A stretch of DNA of 64,000 nt from Sediminicola sp040566555 (GTDB lineage Bacteria; Bacteroidota; Bacteroidia; Flavobacteriales; Flavobacteriaceae). How positions within the stretch are numbered: position 1 is the first letter of the stretch; every line of letters starts with the position of its first letter. The position numbers and the translations under genes are program-made. The notes below the pieces were generated by a model, which searched no databases, was not told where the DNA came from, and was given only the letters and a program-made list of their open reading frames with translations. This document shows, piece after piece, positions 25,627 to 35,261 of this stretch. The stretch lies in the NCBI RefSeq assembly GCF_040566555.1, contig NZ_JBEWYP010000007.1, forward strand, positions 124,001-188,000, in the 5' to 3' direction.

Positions 25627-28104
25627 ATGAAGAATTTTACAATTAAAGCGCTTAGGAATTATTTATTTCTCATAGGCCTTCTTTCGAATCTGCCGATGGT
25701 TTTTTCGCAATGTCCAACAGTAGTTTGGGCCGATGAATTTTCTGGAACTTCCCTGGATGTTACCAAATGGAATTATCAGACCGGGGATGGGTGTGCAGAA
25801 GGAATATGTGGATGGGGAAATTCTGAACTCCAATCCTACCAAGAAGGTAATGTTACCGTGAGCAACGGTACTTTAAAGATCACTGCTAAAAAGGAAAGGA
25901 CCCGTGGATCAAAGTATACCTCTGGAAGGATCAATTCCAAGGCAAAGGGAGATTTTACCTATGGGAGATTCGAGGCGTCAATTAAGTTGCCTTTGGGGGA
26001 TGGACTTTGGCCGGCCTTTTGGATGTTGTCGACCAATGAGGTGTATGGAGGATGGCCTCAGAGCGGGGAAATAGATATCATGGAATTTGTGGCTTCAGAT
26101 CCCGCCAGAATATTAGGGTATATACATTATGGCGATCTCTATCCCAACAATCAATCCCAGGGTAATACGTATACGCTTCAAAATGGAGTTTTCCCAGATG
26201 CATTTCACGAATTTGCTATTGAATGGGAGCCAGGTGAAATAAGATGGTTTATGGACGGAACATTGTATTCGGTAAAAAAGACCTCAGATGTTGATCCCTT
26301 TTTCTGGCCCTTTGATCAGGATTTTCATTTTCTGCTGAATGTGGCTGTTGGAGGTAATCTTGGGGGTACTGTGAATGATAATATGCTACCTGCAACCATG
26401 GAGGTGGACTATGTTCGGGTTTATGATGGTTTTAAAGCCTTTGTTAATGGAGAAAGGGTTGTTGCTAACCAGGCTCAAGGGGTTACCTACAGTTTGGCCA
26501 ATGTTCCGGCCAACACAAATGTGTCATGGTCGGTGCCACAAGGGGCTACTATAGTATCAGGGCAGGGATCCTCCTCTGTTGTGGTGGATTTTGGTACTGA
26601 AAGTGGCGCTATATCAGCCTCGTTCAACGATGGATGTGGAGCCCAACTTTTAAACCTTTATGTTGAAGTGGAGCAACCGTATGTTAAAGCTTTTTCTTTT
26701 GAAAATTTTGATGAACCCTCTACTGCGAGCTATTCTTCGGCTACAGGCACATTGTCAGAGGTTGCCAATCCTGCGCCTAATGCCCTTAATGGAAGTGCTC
26801 TTAGCGGAAAATATGATCGTAATGCCCAAGAGCAATATGATATTTTGGTGTATGATGTGAATAACATTACAGATGCGTCCCAATATGTATCCAAGGAAAA
26901 GAAATTTTTTATGGATGTATATACATCTGCTCCCATAGGAACAGATATTATCTTACAGTTGGAAACTTCAGTAGCAACACCTTCAAATTACCCCAGTGGG
27001 CGTCATAGTCGCTATATAGCCACCATTGAAGAGACCAATACCTGGCAACGTTTGGTTTTTACATTGTTGGACAAACCAGACGGCACTGCCTCATCAACAG
27101 ATGTGGGTAATATGATCTTGTTGTTCGCCTCAAATAGCTTTACCTCAGATACCTATTATTTTGATAATTTGGATAGTTATAATGTTGATAACGGAGGAGG
27201 GGGAAATCAAGCTCCAGTAGTAAGCGTTACTAGCCCAACTGATGGAGCAATATTATCACAAGGTGAGAGTATTATCATAACTGCCGATGCTTCAGATGCC
27301 GACGGATCCATAGCTCAGGTTGAATTTTATATAAATGGAAATTCAATTGGAGTTGACACAACACAGCCTTACAGTGTCAACTGGCAGGTAGTAGCAGGTA
27401 ATTCAACCATTACCGCAGTAGCTACAGACAACGAGCTGACTTCTACCACCTCACTGAGTGTTGGTATAACCGGCCAAAGTACGGGTGATCCTGTGAGTGT
27501 TCATGTTGCCTCAATAACTACGGGGACCGTGGACATGGGAAAAGGCAGTAAGTCCGGCTCAGCTACGGTCACTATTTTGGACGATCAAGGAGGTGCTATT
27601 TTAAATGCCAACGTTACAGGGACTTTTTCAGGTACGTTCAGTGAACAGGTAAGTGCGGTTACCGATAGCAATGGTGTGGCTGTCTTACAGACCCTAGCCA
27701 GTTCCAAAGGGGGCATTGTGGTCAACCTTTGTGTGGATAATGTGGTTTATGCATCATTACCTTATGATTCTGCTCAAAATGTTGTTACCTGTTCAAGTGC
27801 TTCTGCAAAGTCAGGGACTGTTTCCACCCTTCCCGGTGAAGGTGATATAAGTATTGTGCAGGACACGAATATCAATTTCATGATCTATCCAAATCCGGCT
27901 AAAGATATCGTTAAGGTTACTTTTGGAGACTTAAAAAATGCAAAAGTAGCGCAAGTCTATAATTTAAGTGGCAAGGTATTGATGACCAAGCAAATGAATG
28001 GAGTTGAAGGTGAAATGGATATATCCTCATTGCCAAAAGGATTATACATTATTAAAATCATAGATAGTTCCAATACGATTAAAACGATCAGATTGGTTAA
28101 GTAA
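25627..28104 (+). CDS. Secreted multidomain GH16 beta-glucanase (laminarinase-like) with T9SS sorting domain
   Basis: An 825-residue extracellular endo-beta-1,3(4)-glucanase candidate. The signal peptide ends near Ser27. The GH16 catalytic domain (about 30-272) carries Glu148-Ile-Asp150-Ile-Met-Glu153 (nucleophile, helper, acid/base) and the WPAFWML platform. Then follow a PKD/Ig-like segment (about 273-350) and a jelly-roll-like putative carbohydrate-binding domain (about 350-520: FSFENFDE, YYFDNLDSY). Next come a Gly/Asn linker, an Ig-like domain (529-618, SVTSPTDGAIL), a second Ig-like domain (621-732), and a type A T9SS C-terminal signal (about 750-825: IYPNPAKD, GLYIIKI). It is monocistronic with its own terminator. 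Laminarin is the likely substrate, but a carrageenan- or agar-type specificity was not excluded by motif alone. Confidence 0.9.
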   Translation: MKNFTIKALRNYLFLIGLLSNLPMVFSQCPTVVWADEFSGTSLDVTKWNYQTGDGCAEGICGWGNSELQSYQEGNVTVSNGTLKITAKKERTRGSKYTSGRINSKAKGDFTYGRFEASIKLPLGDGLWPAFWMLSTNEVYGGWPQSGEIDIMEFVASDPARILGYIHYGDLYPNNQSQGNTYTLQNGVFPDAFHEFAIEWEPGEIRWFMDGTLYSVKKTSDVDPFFWPFDQDFHFLLNVAVGGNLGGTVNDNMLPATMEVDYVRVYDGFKAFVNGERVVANQAQGVTYSLANVPANTNVSWSVPQGATIVSGQGSSSVVVDFGTESGAISASFNDGCGAQLLNLYVEVEQPYVKAFSFENFDEPSTASYSSATGTLSEVANPAPNALNGSALSGKYDRNAQEQYDILVYDVNNITDASQYVSKEKKFFMDVYTSAPIGTDIILQLETSVATPSNYPSGRHSRYIATIEETNTWQRLVFTLLDKPDGTASSTDVGNMILLFASNSFTSDTYYFDNLDSYNVDNGGGGNQAPVVSVTSPTDGAILSQGESIIITADASDADGSIAQVEFYINGNSIGVDTTQPYSVNWQVVAGNSTITAVATDNELTSTTSLSVGITGQSTGDPVSVHVASITTGTVDMGKGSKSGSATVTILDDQGGAILNANVTGTFSGTFSEQVSAVTDSNGVAVLQTLASSKGGIVVNLCVDNVVYASLPYDSAQNVVTCSSASAKSGTVSTLPGEGDISIVQDTNINFMIYPNPAKDIVKVTFGDLKNAKVAQVYNLSGKVLMTKQMNGVEGEMDISSLPKGLYIIKIIDSSNTIKTIRLVK

Positions 28105-28120
28105 TGATTTATTTTGATAG

Positions 28121-28157
28121 GCCGTTGGATTTTAGAATCTAACGGCTTATTTTTTTT
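28121..28157 (+). terminator. Terminator of the GH16 gene
   Basis: GCCGTTGGATT (28121-28131) pairs with AATCTAACGGC (28136-28146), with one wobble and a four-base loop, followed by a run of eight T residues. It begins 17 bases after the GH16 stop. Confidence 0.9.
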
Positions 28158-28218
28158 GGTGAATCTGAATAATAGGTAGTTACGTCTTTAGGTTATATAA
28201 CTTACCATGGAATTAGCC

Positions 28219-28554
28219 TTACCCTCTCTGAATTTTGTGCTTTGCGTGCTCCAACCCCAATTCTATCCAGGATAAAAGCTCTTCTTCTGTCTGAATAGCC
28301 TCCTTCATGACGAATACAAATTCCTTCATGGGCCGATTTGTGAAATCCATGGGCCGGGCATGTGGATTTTCTAAAACCATTTCCATTTTATCACCTATGA
28401 CCCTAACAGCTAGTTCGTCTTTTACAACACCAACCGTCATTTTTCCTTGGTAGAGAAAGGAAAGTCCGCCAAACATTTTCTTTTCGGTAAACTCTTCCGG
28501 AAACAATTTTAAGGTTTCCCTTATTCTATTTGCCAAGTCCTCATTGAAAGCCAT
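28219..28554 (-). CDS. TfoX N-terminal domain protein
   Basis: Small cytoplasmic protein of 111 residues made only of the TfoX/Sxy N-terminal domain (PF04993). Evidence is KKMFGGLSFLYQGKMTVGVVKDELAVRV followed by RPMDFTNRPMKEFVFV. Single-domain members are common in Bacteroidota and lack the C-terminal DNA-uptake regulator half. A link to competence is therefore not implied. It lies 10 bases downstream of tsaD in the same direction and is probably co-transcribed with it. Function unknown. Confidence 0.85.
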   Translation of the reverse strand: MAFNEDLANRIRETLKLFPEEFTEKKMFGGLSFLYQGKMTVGVVKDELAVRVIGDKMEMVLENPHARPMDFTNRPMKEFVFVMKEAIQTEEELLSWIELGLEHAKHKIQRG

Positions 28555-28564
28555 GCCGAAGTGT

Positions 28565-29587
28565 TTATATTACATAACGGGCCTTTGCGGTAATACTTTG
28601 GTCGCTAAAGTTACCTTCTAAATATTTTAAGTATCCTACGATTCCTATCATTGCGGCATTGTCCGTACAATATTCAAATTTGGGAACATAGGTAGTCCAC
28701 CCATACTTGTTTTCCGCATCTTTGAGTGCTTGCCGAATTCCTGAATTTGCGGATACCCCACCACCAATTGCGATTTGTTTGATTCCTGTTTGCTTGGCGG
28801 CCTTTTTAAGTTTGCTCATCAGAATGTCTATAATGGTATACTGTATGGAAGCACAAATATCATTAAGGTTTTCTTCAACAAAATTTGGGTTTTCCTTCAC
28901 CTGCTTTTGTATAAAGTAGAGGATACTGGTTTTTAACCCACTGAAACTAAAATTGAGATCCTTCACTTTTGGTTTTGGGAAAGGAAAGGCCTTCGGGTTG
29001 CCCAATTGGGCATATTTGTCAACCAGTGGCCCTCCGGGATAAGGCAATCCTAAAATTTTAGCACTCTTATCAAAGGCTTCACCAACAGCATCGTCCAAGG
29101 TTTCTCCCAAGATTTCAAGATCAAAATAGCCCTTGACCAATACTATTTGGGTATGTCCACCACTTATAGTGAGCGCTAAAAAAGGGAACTGCGGTTTTGG
29201 GTTATTTTCTTCATCTATGAAGTGCGCCAAAATATGGGCCTGCATATGATTAACCTCTATTAAAGGGATGTCCAAACCCAGTGCGAGCGACTTGGCAAAT
29301 GAGGTGCCAACCAATAAAGATCCCATAAGTCCAGGACCACGTGTAAAAGCTATGGCGGATAACTGTTTTTTATCGATATTTGCTTTGGCCAATGCTTGGT
29401 GGACCACAGGAACAATATTTTGTTGGTGGGCCCTAGAGGCAAGTTCGGGTACAACACCCCCGTATTCCTCATGGATATGCTGCGTTGCCACAACATTGCT
29501 CAGTTTCTTGTTGTTGTGTAAAACGGCCGCTGAAGTATCGTCACATGAAGATTCTATAGCAAGAATATATATATTTTGATGTTCCAC
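28565..29587 (-). CDS. tsaD: tRNA N6-adenosine threonylcarbamoyltransferase TsaD
   Basis: Transfers the threonylcarbamoyl group onto A37 of ANN-decoding tRNAs, working with TsaB and TsaE. The 340-residue protein shows the ASKHA core IESSCDDTSAAVL, the metal-binding pair His114 and His118 in NHMQAH, the loop HIHEEYGGVVPELASRAH (38-54), SGGHTQ, and a terminal FEYCTDNAAMIG. The start is GTG at 29587, giving MEHQNIYILAIESS; there is no in-frame ATG that would keep the first strand. A well-formed promoter (29616-29644) lies just upstream. TfoX follows in the same direction. Confidence 0.97.
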   Translation of the reverse strand: MEHQNIYILAIESSCDDTSAAVLHNNKKLSNVVATQHIHEEYGGVVPELASRAHQQNIVPVVHQALAKANIDKKQLSAIAFTRGPGLMGSLLVGTSFAKSLALGLDIPLIEVNHMQAHILAHFIDEENNPKPQFPFLALTISGGHTQIVLVKGYFDLEILGETLDDAVGEAFDKSAKILGLPYPGGPLVDKYAQLGNPKAFPFPKPKVKDLNFSFSGLKTSILYFIQKQVKENPNFVEENLNDICASIQYTIIDILMSKLKKAAKQTGIKQIAIGGGVSANSGIRQALKDAENKYGWTTYVPKFEYCTDNAAMIGIVGYLKYLEGNFSDQSITAKARYVI

Positions 29588-29615
29588 TTAGTTTTGGAAT
29601 AAAATTTGAAAACAA

Positions 29616-29644
29616 CAAAGGTAAAACAATAAAGCCCTATCAAA
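29616..29644 (-). promoter_or_regulatory. Bacteroidota-type promoter of tsaD
   Basis: On the minus strand TTTG (29644-29641) is followed, after exactly 17 bases, by TACCTTTG (29623-29616), an exact match to the Bacteroidota promoter consensus. The transcript would start about 22 bases before the GTG start at 29587. The element overlaps the putative 5' region of the divergent tamB gene. Confidence 0.7.
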
Positions 29645-29674
29645 AAATTAAGAAAAATACTCCTTAGGATACTA

Positions 29675-32600
29675 TTGGTGATCTTGCTGATATCAGTTCT
29701 AGGTACGGCTATCTTGTCTTTGCCCATAGTTCAAACGAGATTGGCAAAATTTGCCACGAATACAATCAACACAGAATTTGGGACAAATATTAATATAGAC
29801 CGATTAAAATTTTCTCTCATATCCTGGGATACATCCTTAAGGGGAGTTTTTGTGCAGGACTATCAAAAGGACACCCTTTTTTATATCGACAGGCTTTCTA
29901 CTTCTATTCTTAATATTAGAAACCTAGTGAATGGAAAATTGGAGTTTGGGGATATAAAAGTTGAAAAGCTCAATTTTAAATTGAAGACCTATAAAGGGGA
30001 GGGCAGTAGTAACCTCGAGGTATTTATTGATAAATTGGATGATAAGAAACCTAGGGATCCAGGAACACCACCATTTTATTTTTCATCTTCGGATGTGAAA
30101 ATATCCAATAGTAAATTTAGGCTGATTGATGAGAACAGGGAGACATATGAGGTCCTTGATTTTAAGGATCTGAACATAAATGCCAACAATTTCTTGATAT
30201 TGGGTCCAGAAGTGACCTCAGAGATCCAAAAATTAACATTTTCCAGTCAAAAAGGGCTAAAAGTGGAAAATATGGGGACTTCCTTCAAATATTCCAAACA
30301 ACAGATGAGGTTTGATTCCCTTCGGATAAAAACGCCGAAATCCAATATCAAAGGTAATTTGGTCTTCAACTATAACAGGGAAGATTTTGCAGACTTTCTG
30401 AACAAGGTGAATATTATCGCGAATTTTGAAGAGTCTACAGTGTCCTTTGACGAGGTGAATTTATTGTACAGCGAATTTGGCAAGGGTAAGGAGGCTTATT
30501 TTTCCGCTACCGTAAATGGCGTACTGAACGATCTAAATACGACCGATCTTTTTTTGCAATCGGATAATACCGGGGTAAGGGGCGATTTTCATTTTAAAAA
30601 TCTATTTACCAAAGCGGATCCCTTTGTGATCAATGCGCAAATGAGGAACGTGTCAACCAGCTATTACGAACTTAGATCTTTGATGCCTAAAATGCTCGGA
30701 GATAATATCCCTTCTATATTTGAAAAATTGGGCCAATTTACCATTAGGGGAACGGCAGGGATCACCCAAAAGGTCATTGAGGCAAAAGTGAACATAAATA
30801 CACTTATTGGTAGTAGTTATGCCGATCTGACCCTAACCGACATAGATGATATAGACAATGCATCCTACCAGGGATTTGTTTCCTTGATAGATTTTGATCT
30901 GGGTGAAATAGTCAATAATGAGAAATTGGGTAAAACTAATTTGGATGTCAATGTAGAAGGAAAGGGATTTGTTCAGGAAACTTTGAATACTAAGGTCACT
31001 GGGGAAGTATACAACTTGGAATTTAATGATTACAACTATCAAAATTTAAATGTATCGGGGATACTAAAAGACCAGTTGTTTGATGGGTCTTTGGTATCTG
31101 CAGATGAGAATTTCAAATTTGAGTTTAAAGGGCTGGCCGATTTAAAAGAGAGGCGCAACAATTTTAACTTTGTGGCATCAGTGGCATATGCCGACTTTAA
31201 GAAGCTGAATTTTATAAAAGACAGCGTTTCTATTTTTAAAGGGAATATCGCCATGGACGTTTCCGGAAATAGCGTGGACAACTTTATAGGGGACATCAAT
31301 TTTACCAAGACCAGCTATCAAAATAAGAATGAGATCTATTATTTCGATGATTTTAAAATCTCATCAACGTTTGAAAAAGATACCGTAAGGGTCATAGATA
31401 TAAACTCTCCAGATATCATTACCGGCTACCTAAGAGGGAACTTTAAAGTAAATGAACTGGGCAAATTGGTCCAAAATGCTATTGGAAGCATTTACACCAA
31501 TTACAAACCCTATCAGATTTCAGACGGGCAACGCTTGGCTTTTAATTTTAAAATTTACAATAAGATCGTAGAGGTCTTTTTTCCCGAGGTGGAGTTTGGT
31601 CCCAATACTTTTATCAAGGGAAGCGTTATTGCTGATGAGGGCGATTTCAAACTTACCTTTAAATCGCCCAGTATTACGGCTTTTGGGAATGTGCTGGACA
31701 GTATTGATGTGAAGGTGGATAACAAAAACCCCCTTTTCAACACCTTCGTTTCGGTGGCTGATGTCTCAACAAAGTACTACGATGTAAAAGATTTCAACCT
31801 GATCAATACGACCATTAACGATACCCTGTTCTTTAGGACGGAATTTAAAGGGGGCAGTGAATACAATGATAGTTATAACCTAAACTTTTATCACACCTTC
31901 AATAATCAAAAGAAATCCGTAATTGGTCTAAAAAGGTCCGACCTTAGTTTTAAGGGCAATACTTGGGTGCTGAATAATGAAGGTAACAATAAGAACAAGG
32001 TCATACTAAATAGTAAGTTGGATAGTATTACGATTGAGGAAATCGTAATGAACAATGAGGAAAATGAACAGATAAGGCTTAAGGGGCAATTGGCAGATTC
32101 TACCTATAAGGACCTGGAGCTTCAGTTTAAGATTGTTTCCTTGGATAAAATAACGCCCAATATAGATAGCCTAAACTTAAAAGGAGAGGTGAATGGGGTT
32201 TTAAATGTTCGCCAAAAAGACGGAATCTACCTACCGTCCTCCAACCTGGATATCCGTGATTTTACCGTTAATGACATCCGACAAGGGGATCTTTCAATAG
32301 GCATTGTTGGAAATCAGGACTTGACAGATTTTGTGGTCAACGCCCAATTATCCGATAGAGGGGTGGATAGGATGAGTGTGTTTGGTAAAATATCCAATAG
32401 GACCGAAATTCCGCAGGCAGATCTTTTGGCAAACTTTAATGACTTTAGTTTGGAACCTTTCAGTCCCCTGGGAGAAGGGGTTATTGATCGCATTCGGGGA
32501 GATGTTTCCGGGAATGCACGAATTACGGGAGATTTAAATAATTTGGATATCAATGGGCAGCTCTCATTGAACAATGCAGGCATTGCCATCCCATACTTAA

Positions 32601-34102
32601 ATGTGGATTATGCCTTTGCCCAAAATTCCCAAGTGCGCCTCTATGACCAGACCTTTTATTTTGAGAACATTGGATTAACAGATATATCACAAAACACCCA
32701 AGCCAGCATTGATGGTAGTATTACGCATCAAGCTTTTAAAGAATGGAATCTGGATCTAAAGGTGGATACCAAAAATGATCGGTTTATGATCATGGATAAG
32801 CCATATAGCGAGGACGAATTGTACTATGGGACTGGATTTCTGAACGGGACAGGGGAGATCTATGGGTCTACCAAGGCTTTGACGATAAAGGTAAATGGAA
32901 GCACTGCTAGGGGTACCTCTTTGAAGATTCCTTTGAGCGATGTGGCCAGTGTGGGCGATTTTTCTTTCATAACCTTCATTGAAAAAAACAGTAAAAAAAC
33001 GATAGAGGCCCAACGTACCATTAAAACAACGGAAGGTTTGGAGCTGGAGTTCGATCTCTTGGTTACCCCAGAGGCTGAAGTGGAGATTGTGGTGGATCAA
33101 AAAACGGGGAGTTCTCTTAAAGGAACAGGGGAAGGGATCTTGTTGATAGAGATCAATACCTTGGGTAAGTTCAATATGTATGGGGATTTTGTGGTTGTAA
33201 CAGGGGAATACCACCATAAATTCGGGGGAGTAATCGATAAAAGATTTAAAGTGAGACCTGGTGGAAGTGTGGTTTGGGAAAGGGATCCTTTGGCGGCTAC
33301 TTTAAATTTAGAAGCCGTTTATTCCTTGAATGCCAATCCGGCGCCCCTTTTGGACGATCCCGGATATACCAGAAGAATCCCTACGGATGTTGTAGTGAGA
33401 TTAAATGGTAGATTGGAAAGTCCTGAAATCAATTTTGATATTGAATTCCCAGGAACCAATTCTGTAGTAAAATCAGAGCTGCAGTACCGTCTACAGGATC
33501 CAACGGTGATGGAGAGAAACGCCTTTTTCTTGATGGCTCAGGGCACATTTGTAAATGAGGTCTCGGGCATTAACCAACAGGCAGTAACCGGAAACCTGAT
33601 ACAGACTGCCTCCGGATTGTTGAACCAAGTGTTTGATGGGAACAGTGATAAGTTCGATTTTGGACTCTCCTATGAGCAAGGACAGCTGGCCAAGAGTGCG
33701 GACATACAGACAGAAAATAGGATAGGAGTGACCGTTTCCACCCAGATCAGTGATAAGGTGCTGATCAATGGTAGGCTGGGAGTGCCGGTTGGCGGGGTAA
33801 GTGAAACCGTGGTGGCCGGAGATGTTGAGGTGCAGGTATTGTTGAATGAAGAGGGGACCCTTAGTCTTAAAATATTCAATAGGGAGAACGAAATACAGCA
33901 GTTTTTGTCTAATAATCAGGGATATACGCAAGGAGTGGGCTTGTCTTATGAGGTAGATTTTAATACCTTTGAACAATTGCTTGGCAGATTATTTGGGAAA
34001 GACAAAAGGAAGGAAAAGAAAAAGGCACTACAACCAAATTCCACAGCTATAATAGAAAAAGATAGTATTATCCGATTTACAGAAAAAAACGGGGATAACT
34101 AA
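29675..34102 (+). CDS. tamB: TamB-like translocation/assembly module (AsmA-family bridge protein), start uncertain
   Basis: Very long inner-membrane-anchored periplasmic bridge protein, about 1475 residues, involved in outer-membrane biogenesis and lipid transport. The N-terminal anchor (VILLISVLGTAILSLPIVQ) is followed by repeated beta-rich AsmA-like segments. A C-terminal DUF490/TamB domain lies at about 1080-1450 (GTGEGILLIEI, EVSGINQQAV, NGRLGVPVGG). The first canonical in-frame start is TTG at 29675. However, the same frame upstream to 29633 encodes a basic stretch (SPIKKLRKILLRI) typical of such anchors, with no ATG/GTG/TTG and a stop at 29630. The real start is therefore unresolved. 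A -7-like TAGTTTTG lies at 29589-29596. Function by family is well supported; substrates here are unknown. Confidence 0.88.
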   Translation: MVILLISVLGTAILSLPIVQTRLAKFATNTINTEFGTNINIDRLKFSLISWDTSLRGVFVQDYQKDTLFYIDRLSTSILNIRNLVNGKLEFGDIKVEKLNFKLKTYKGEGSSNLEVFIDKLDDKKPRDPGTPPFYFSSSDVKISNSKFRLIDENRETYEVLDFKDLNINANNFLILGPEVTSEIQKLTFSSQKGLKVENMGTSFKYSKQQMRFDSLRIKTPKSNIKGNLVFNYNREDFADFLNKVNIIANFEESTVSFDEVNLLYSEFGKGKEAYFSATVNGVLNDLNTTDLFLQSDNTGVRGDFHFKNLFTKADPFVINAQMRNVSTSYYELRSLMPKMLGDNIPSIFEKLGQFTIRGTAGITQKVIEAKVNINTLIGSSYADLTLTDIDDIDNASYQGFVSLIDFDLGEIVNNEKLGKTNLDVNVEGKGFVQETLNTKVTGEVYNLEFNDYNYQNLNVSGILKDQLFDGSLVSADENFKFEFKGLADLKERRNNFNFVASVAYADFKKLNFIKDSVSIFKGNIAMDVSGNSVDNFIGDINFTKTSYQNKNEIYYFDDFKISSTFEKDTVRVIDINSPDIITGYLRGNFKVNELGKLVQNAIGSIYTNYKPYQISDGQRLAFNFKIYNKIVEVFFPEVEFGPNTFIKGSVIADEGDFKLTFKSPSITAFGNVLDSIDVKVDNKNPLFNTFVSVADVSTKYYDVKDFNLINTTINDTLFFRTEFKGGSEYNDSYNLNFYHTFNNQKKSVIGLKRSDLSFKGNTWVLNNEGNNKNKVILNSKLDSITIEEIVMNNEENEQIRLKGQLADSTYKDLELQFKIVSLDKITPNIDSLNLKGEVNGVLNVRQKDGIYLPSSNLDIRDFTVNDIRQGDLSIGIVGNQDLTDFVVNAQLSDRGVDRMSVFGKISNRTEIPQADLLANFNDFSLEPFSPLGEGVIDRIRGDVSGNARITGDLNNLDINGQLSLNNAGIAIPYLNVDYAFAQNSQVRLYDQTFYFENIGLTDISQNTQASIDGSITHQAFKEWNLDLKVDTKNDRFMIMDKPYSEDELYYGTGFLNGTGEIYGSTKALTIKVNGSTARGTSLKIPLSDVASVGDFSFITFIEKNSKKTIEAQRTIKTTEGLELEFDLLVTPEAEVEIVVDQKTGSSLKGTGEGILLIEINTLGKFNMYGDFVVVTGEYHHKFGGVIDKRFKVRPGGSVVWERDPLAATLNLEAVYSLNANPAPLLDDPGYTRRIPTDVVVRLNGRLESPEINFDIEFPGTNSVVKSELQYRLQDPTVMERNAFFLMAQGTFVNEVSGINQQAVTGNLIQTASGLLNQVFDGNSDKFDFGLSYEQGQLAKSADIQTENRIGVTVSTQISDKVLINGRLGVPVGGVSETVVAGDVEVQVLLNEEGTLSLKIFNRENEIQQFLSNNQGYTQGVGLSYEVDFNTFEQLLGRLFGKDKRKEKKKALQPNSTAIIEKDSIIRFTEKNGDN

Positions 34103-34256
34103 ATCCTTAAAATTCTAAATTTTCTGTTGCTTAATTACCCAAATAGCTAAAAATTGTTAACGAAAACGTTTGAGGTTTAGTCAGTTCGTAAAATAACCTT
34201 TACTTCAATTAGTTTATTGGAATAAGTTTCCTAGTTTTACTTTTTTAAAGATTTTA

Positions 34257-35243
34257 ATGGGTTCAAATATAAAGAAAATAGGGGTTTTTACCTCTGGTGG
34301 AGACTCTCCAGGAATGAACGCTGCCATTCGATCGGTTGTGCGTACTTGTGCGTATATGAAAATTGAATGCATGGGTATTTACAGGGGGTATGAAGGGATG
34401 ATAGAAGGCGATTTCAAAGCCATGGATGCCCGTAGTGTAAACAACATCATAAATAAAGGGGGTACTATCCTAAAGTCGGCTCGTTCTTTGGCATTTAGAA
34501 CCAAGGAAGGACGTCAGCAAGCATATGATAAGTTAACGGAAGCAGGTATTGATGCTTTAGTGGTTATTGGTGGTGATGGTAGTTTTACCGGAGCTTTGAT
34601 CTTCAACCAGGAGTTTAACTTTCCAATAATAGGAATTCCAGGAACCATAGATAATGATATTTTCGGAACTACCTATACATTAGGATATGATACGGCTTTA
34701 AATACGGTTGTAGAGGTAATCGATAAAATTAGGGATACGGCCAGTTCCCACAACAGATTGTTCTTTGTTGAGGTAATGGGTAGGGATGTTGGTCATATTG
34801 CATTGAATGCCGGTGTTGGTGCAGGTGCAGAGGAAATTTTGATACCTGAGGAAAACTTGGGATTGGAACGTTTATTGGAATCCCTTAAGAGAAGTAAGGC
34901 ATCAGGCAAATCATCGAGTATAGTGGTGGTTGCTGAAGGTGATAAAACAGGTAAGAATGTTTTTGAGCTTAAGGAATATGTAGAAACCCACCTACCGATC
35001 TACGATGTTAGGGTTTCTGTATTGGGACACATGCAAAGAGGAGGTTCGCCTTCTTGTTTCGATAGGGTATTGGCAAGTAGAATGGGAGTAAGGGCAGTAG
35101 AAGCCTTATTGGAGGGAAAGACCAATCTTATGGTAGGCATCCAAGATAATAAAATTACAATGACCCCAATAAGTAAAGCCATTAAAGGGCATACTAAAAT
35201 AGATTTGGAGCTCATGAGAGTATCCGAAATAATGACAACATAA
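34257..35243 (+). CDS. pfkA: ATP-dependent 6-phosphofructokinase
   Basis: Phosphorylates fructose 6-phosphate to fructose 1,6-bisphosphate in glycolysis. The 328-residue length is normal for bacterial PfkA. Key motifs are GGDSPGMNAAIR (14-25), GGDGS (105-109, glycine at the position that is Asp in pyrophosphate-dependent enzymes), PGTIDND (128-134, catalytic Asp132) and MGRDVGH, with a C-terminal GHMQRGG. It lies 18 bases before gapA and is probably co-transcribed with it. The 154-base gap after tamB has no recognised element except AT-rich sequence. Confidence 0.97.
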   Translation: MGSNIKKIGVFTSGGDSPGMNAAIRSVVRTCAYMKIECMGIYRGYEGMIEGDFKAMDARSVNNIINKGGTILKSARSLAFRTKEGRQQAYDKLTEAGIDALVVIGGDGSFTGALIFNQEFNFPIIGIPGTIDNDIFGTTYTLGYDTALNTVVEVIDKIRDTASSHNRLFFVEVMGRDVGHIALNAGVGAGAEEILIPEENLGLERLLESLKRSKASGKSSSIVVVAEGDKTGKNVFELKEYVETHLPIYDVRVSVLGHMQRGGSPSCFDRVLASRMGVRAVEALLEGKTNLMVGIQDNKITMTPISKAIKGHTKIDLELMRVSEIMTT

Positions 35244-35261
35244 AAATTTAAAATTAGAGAA

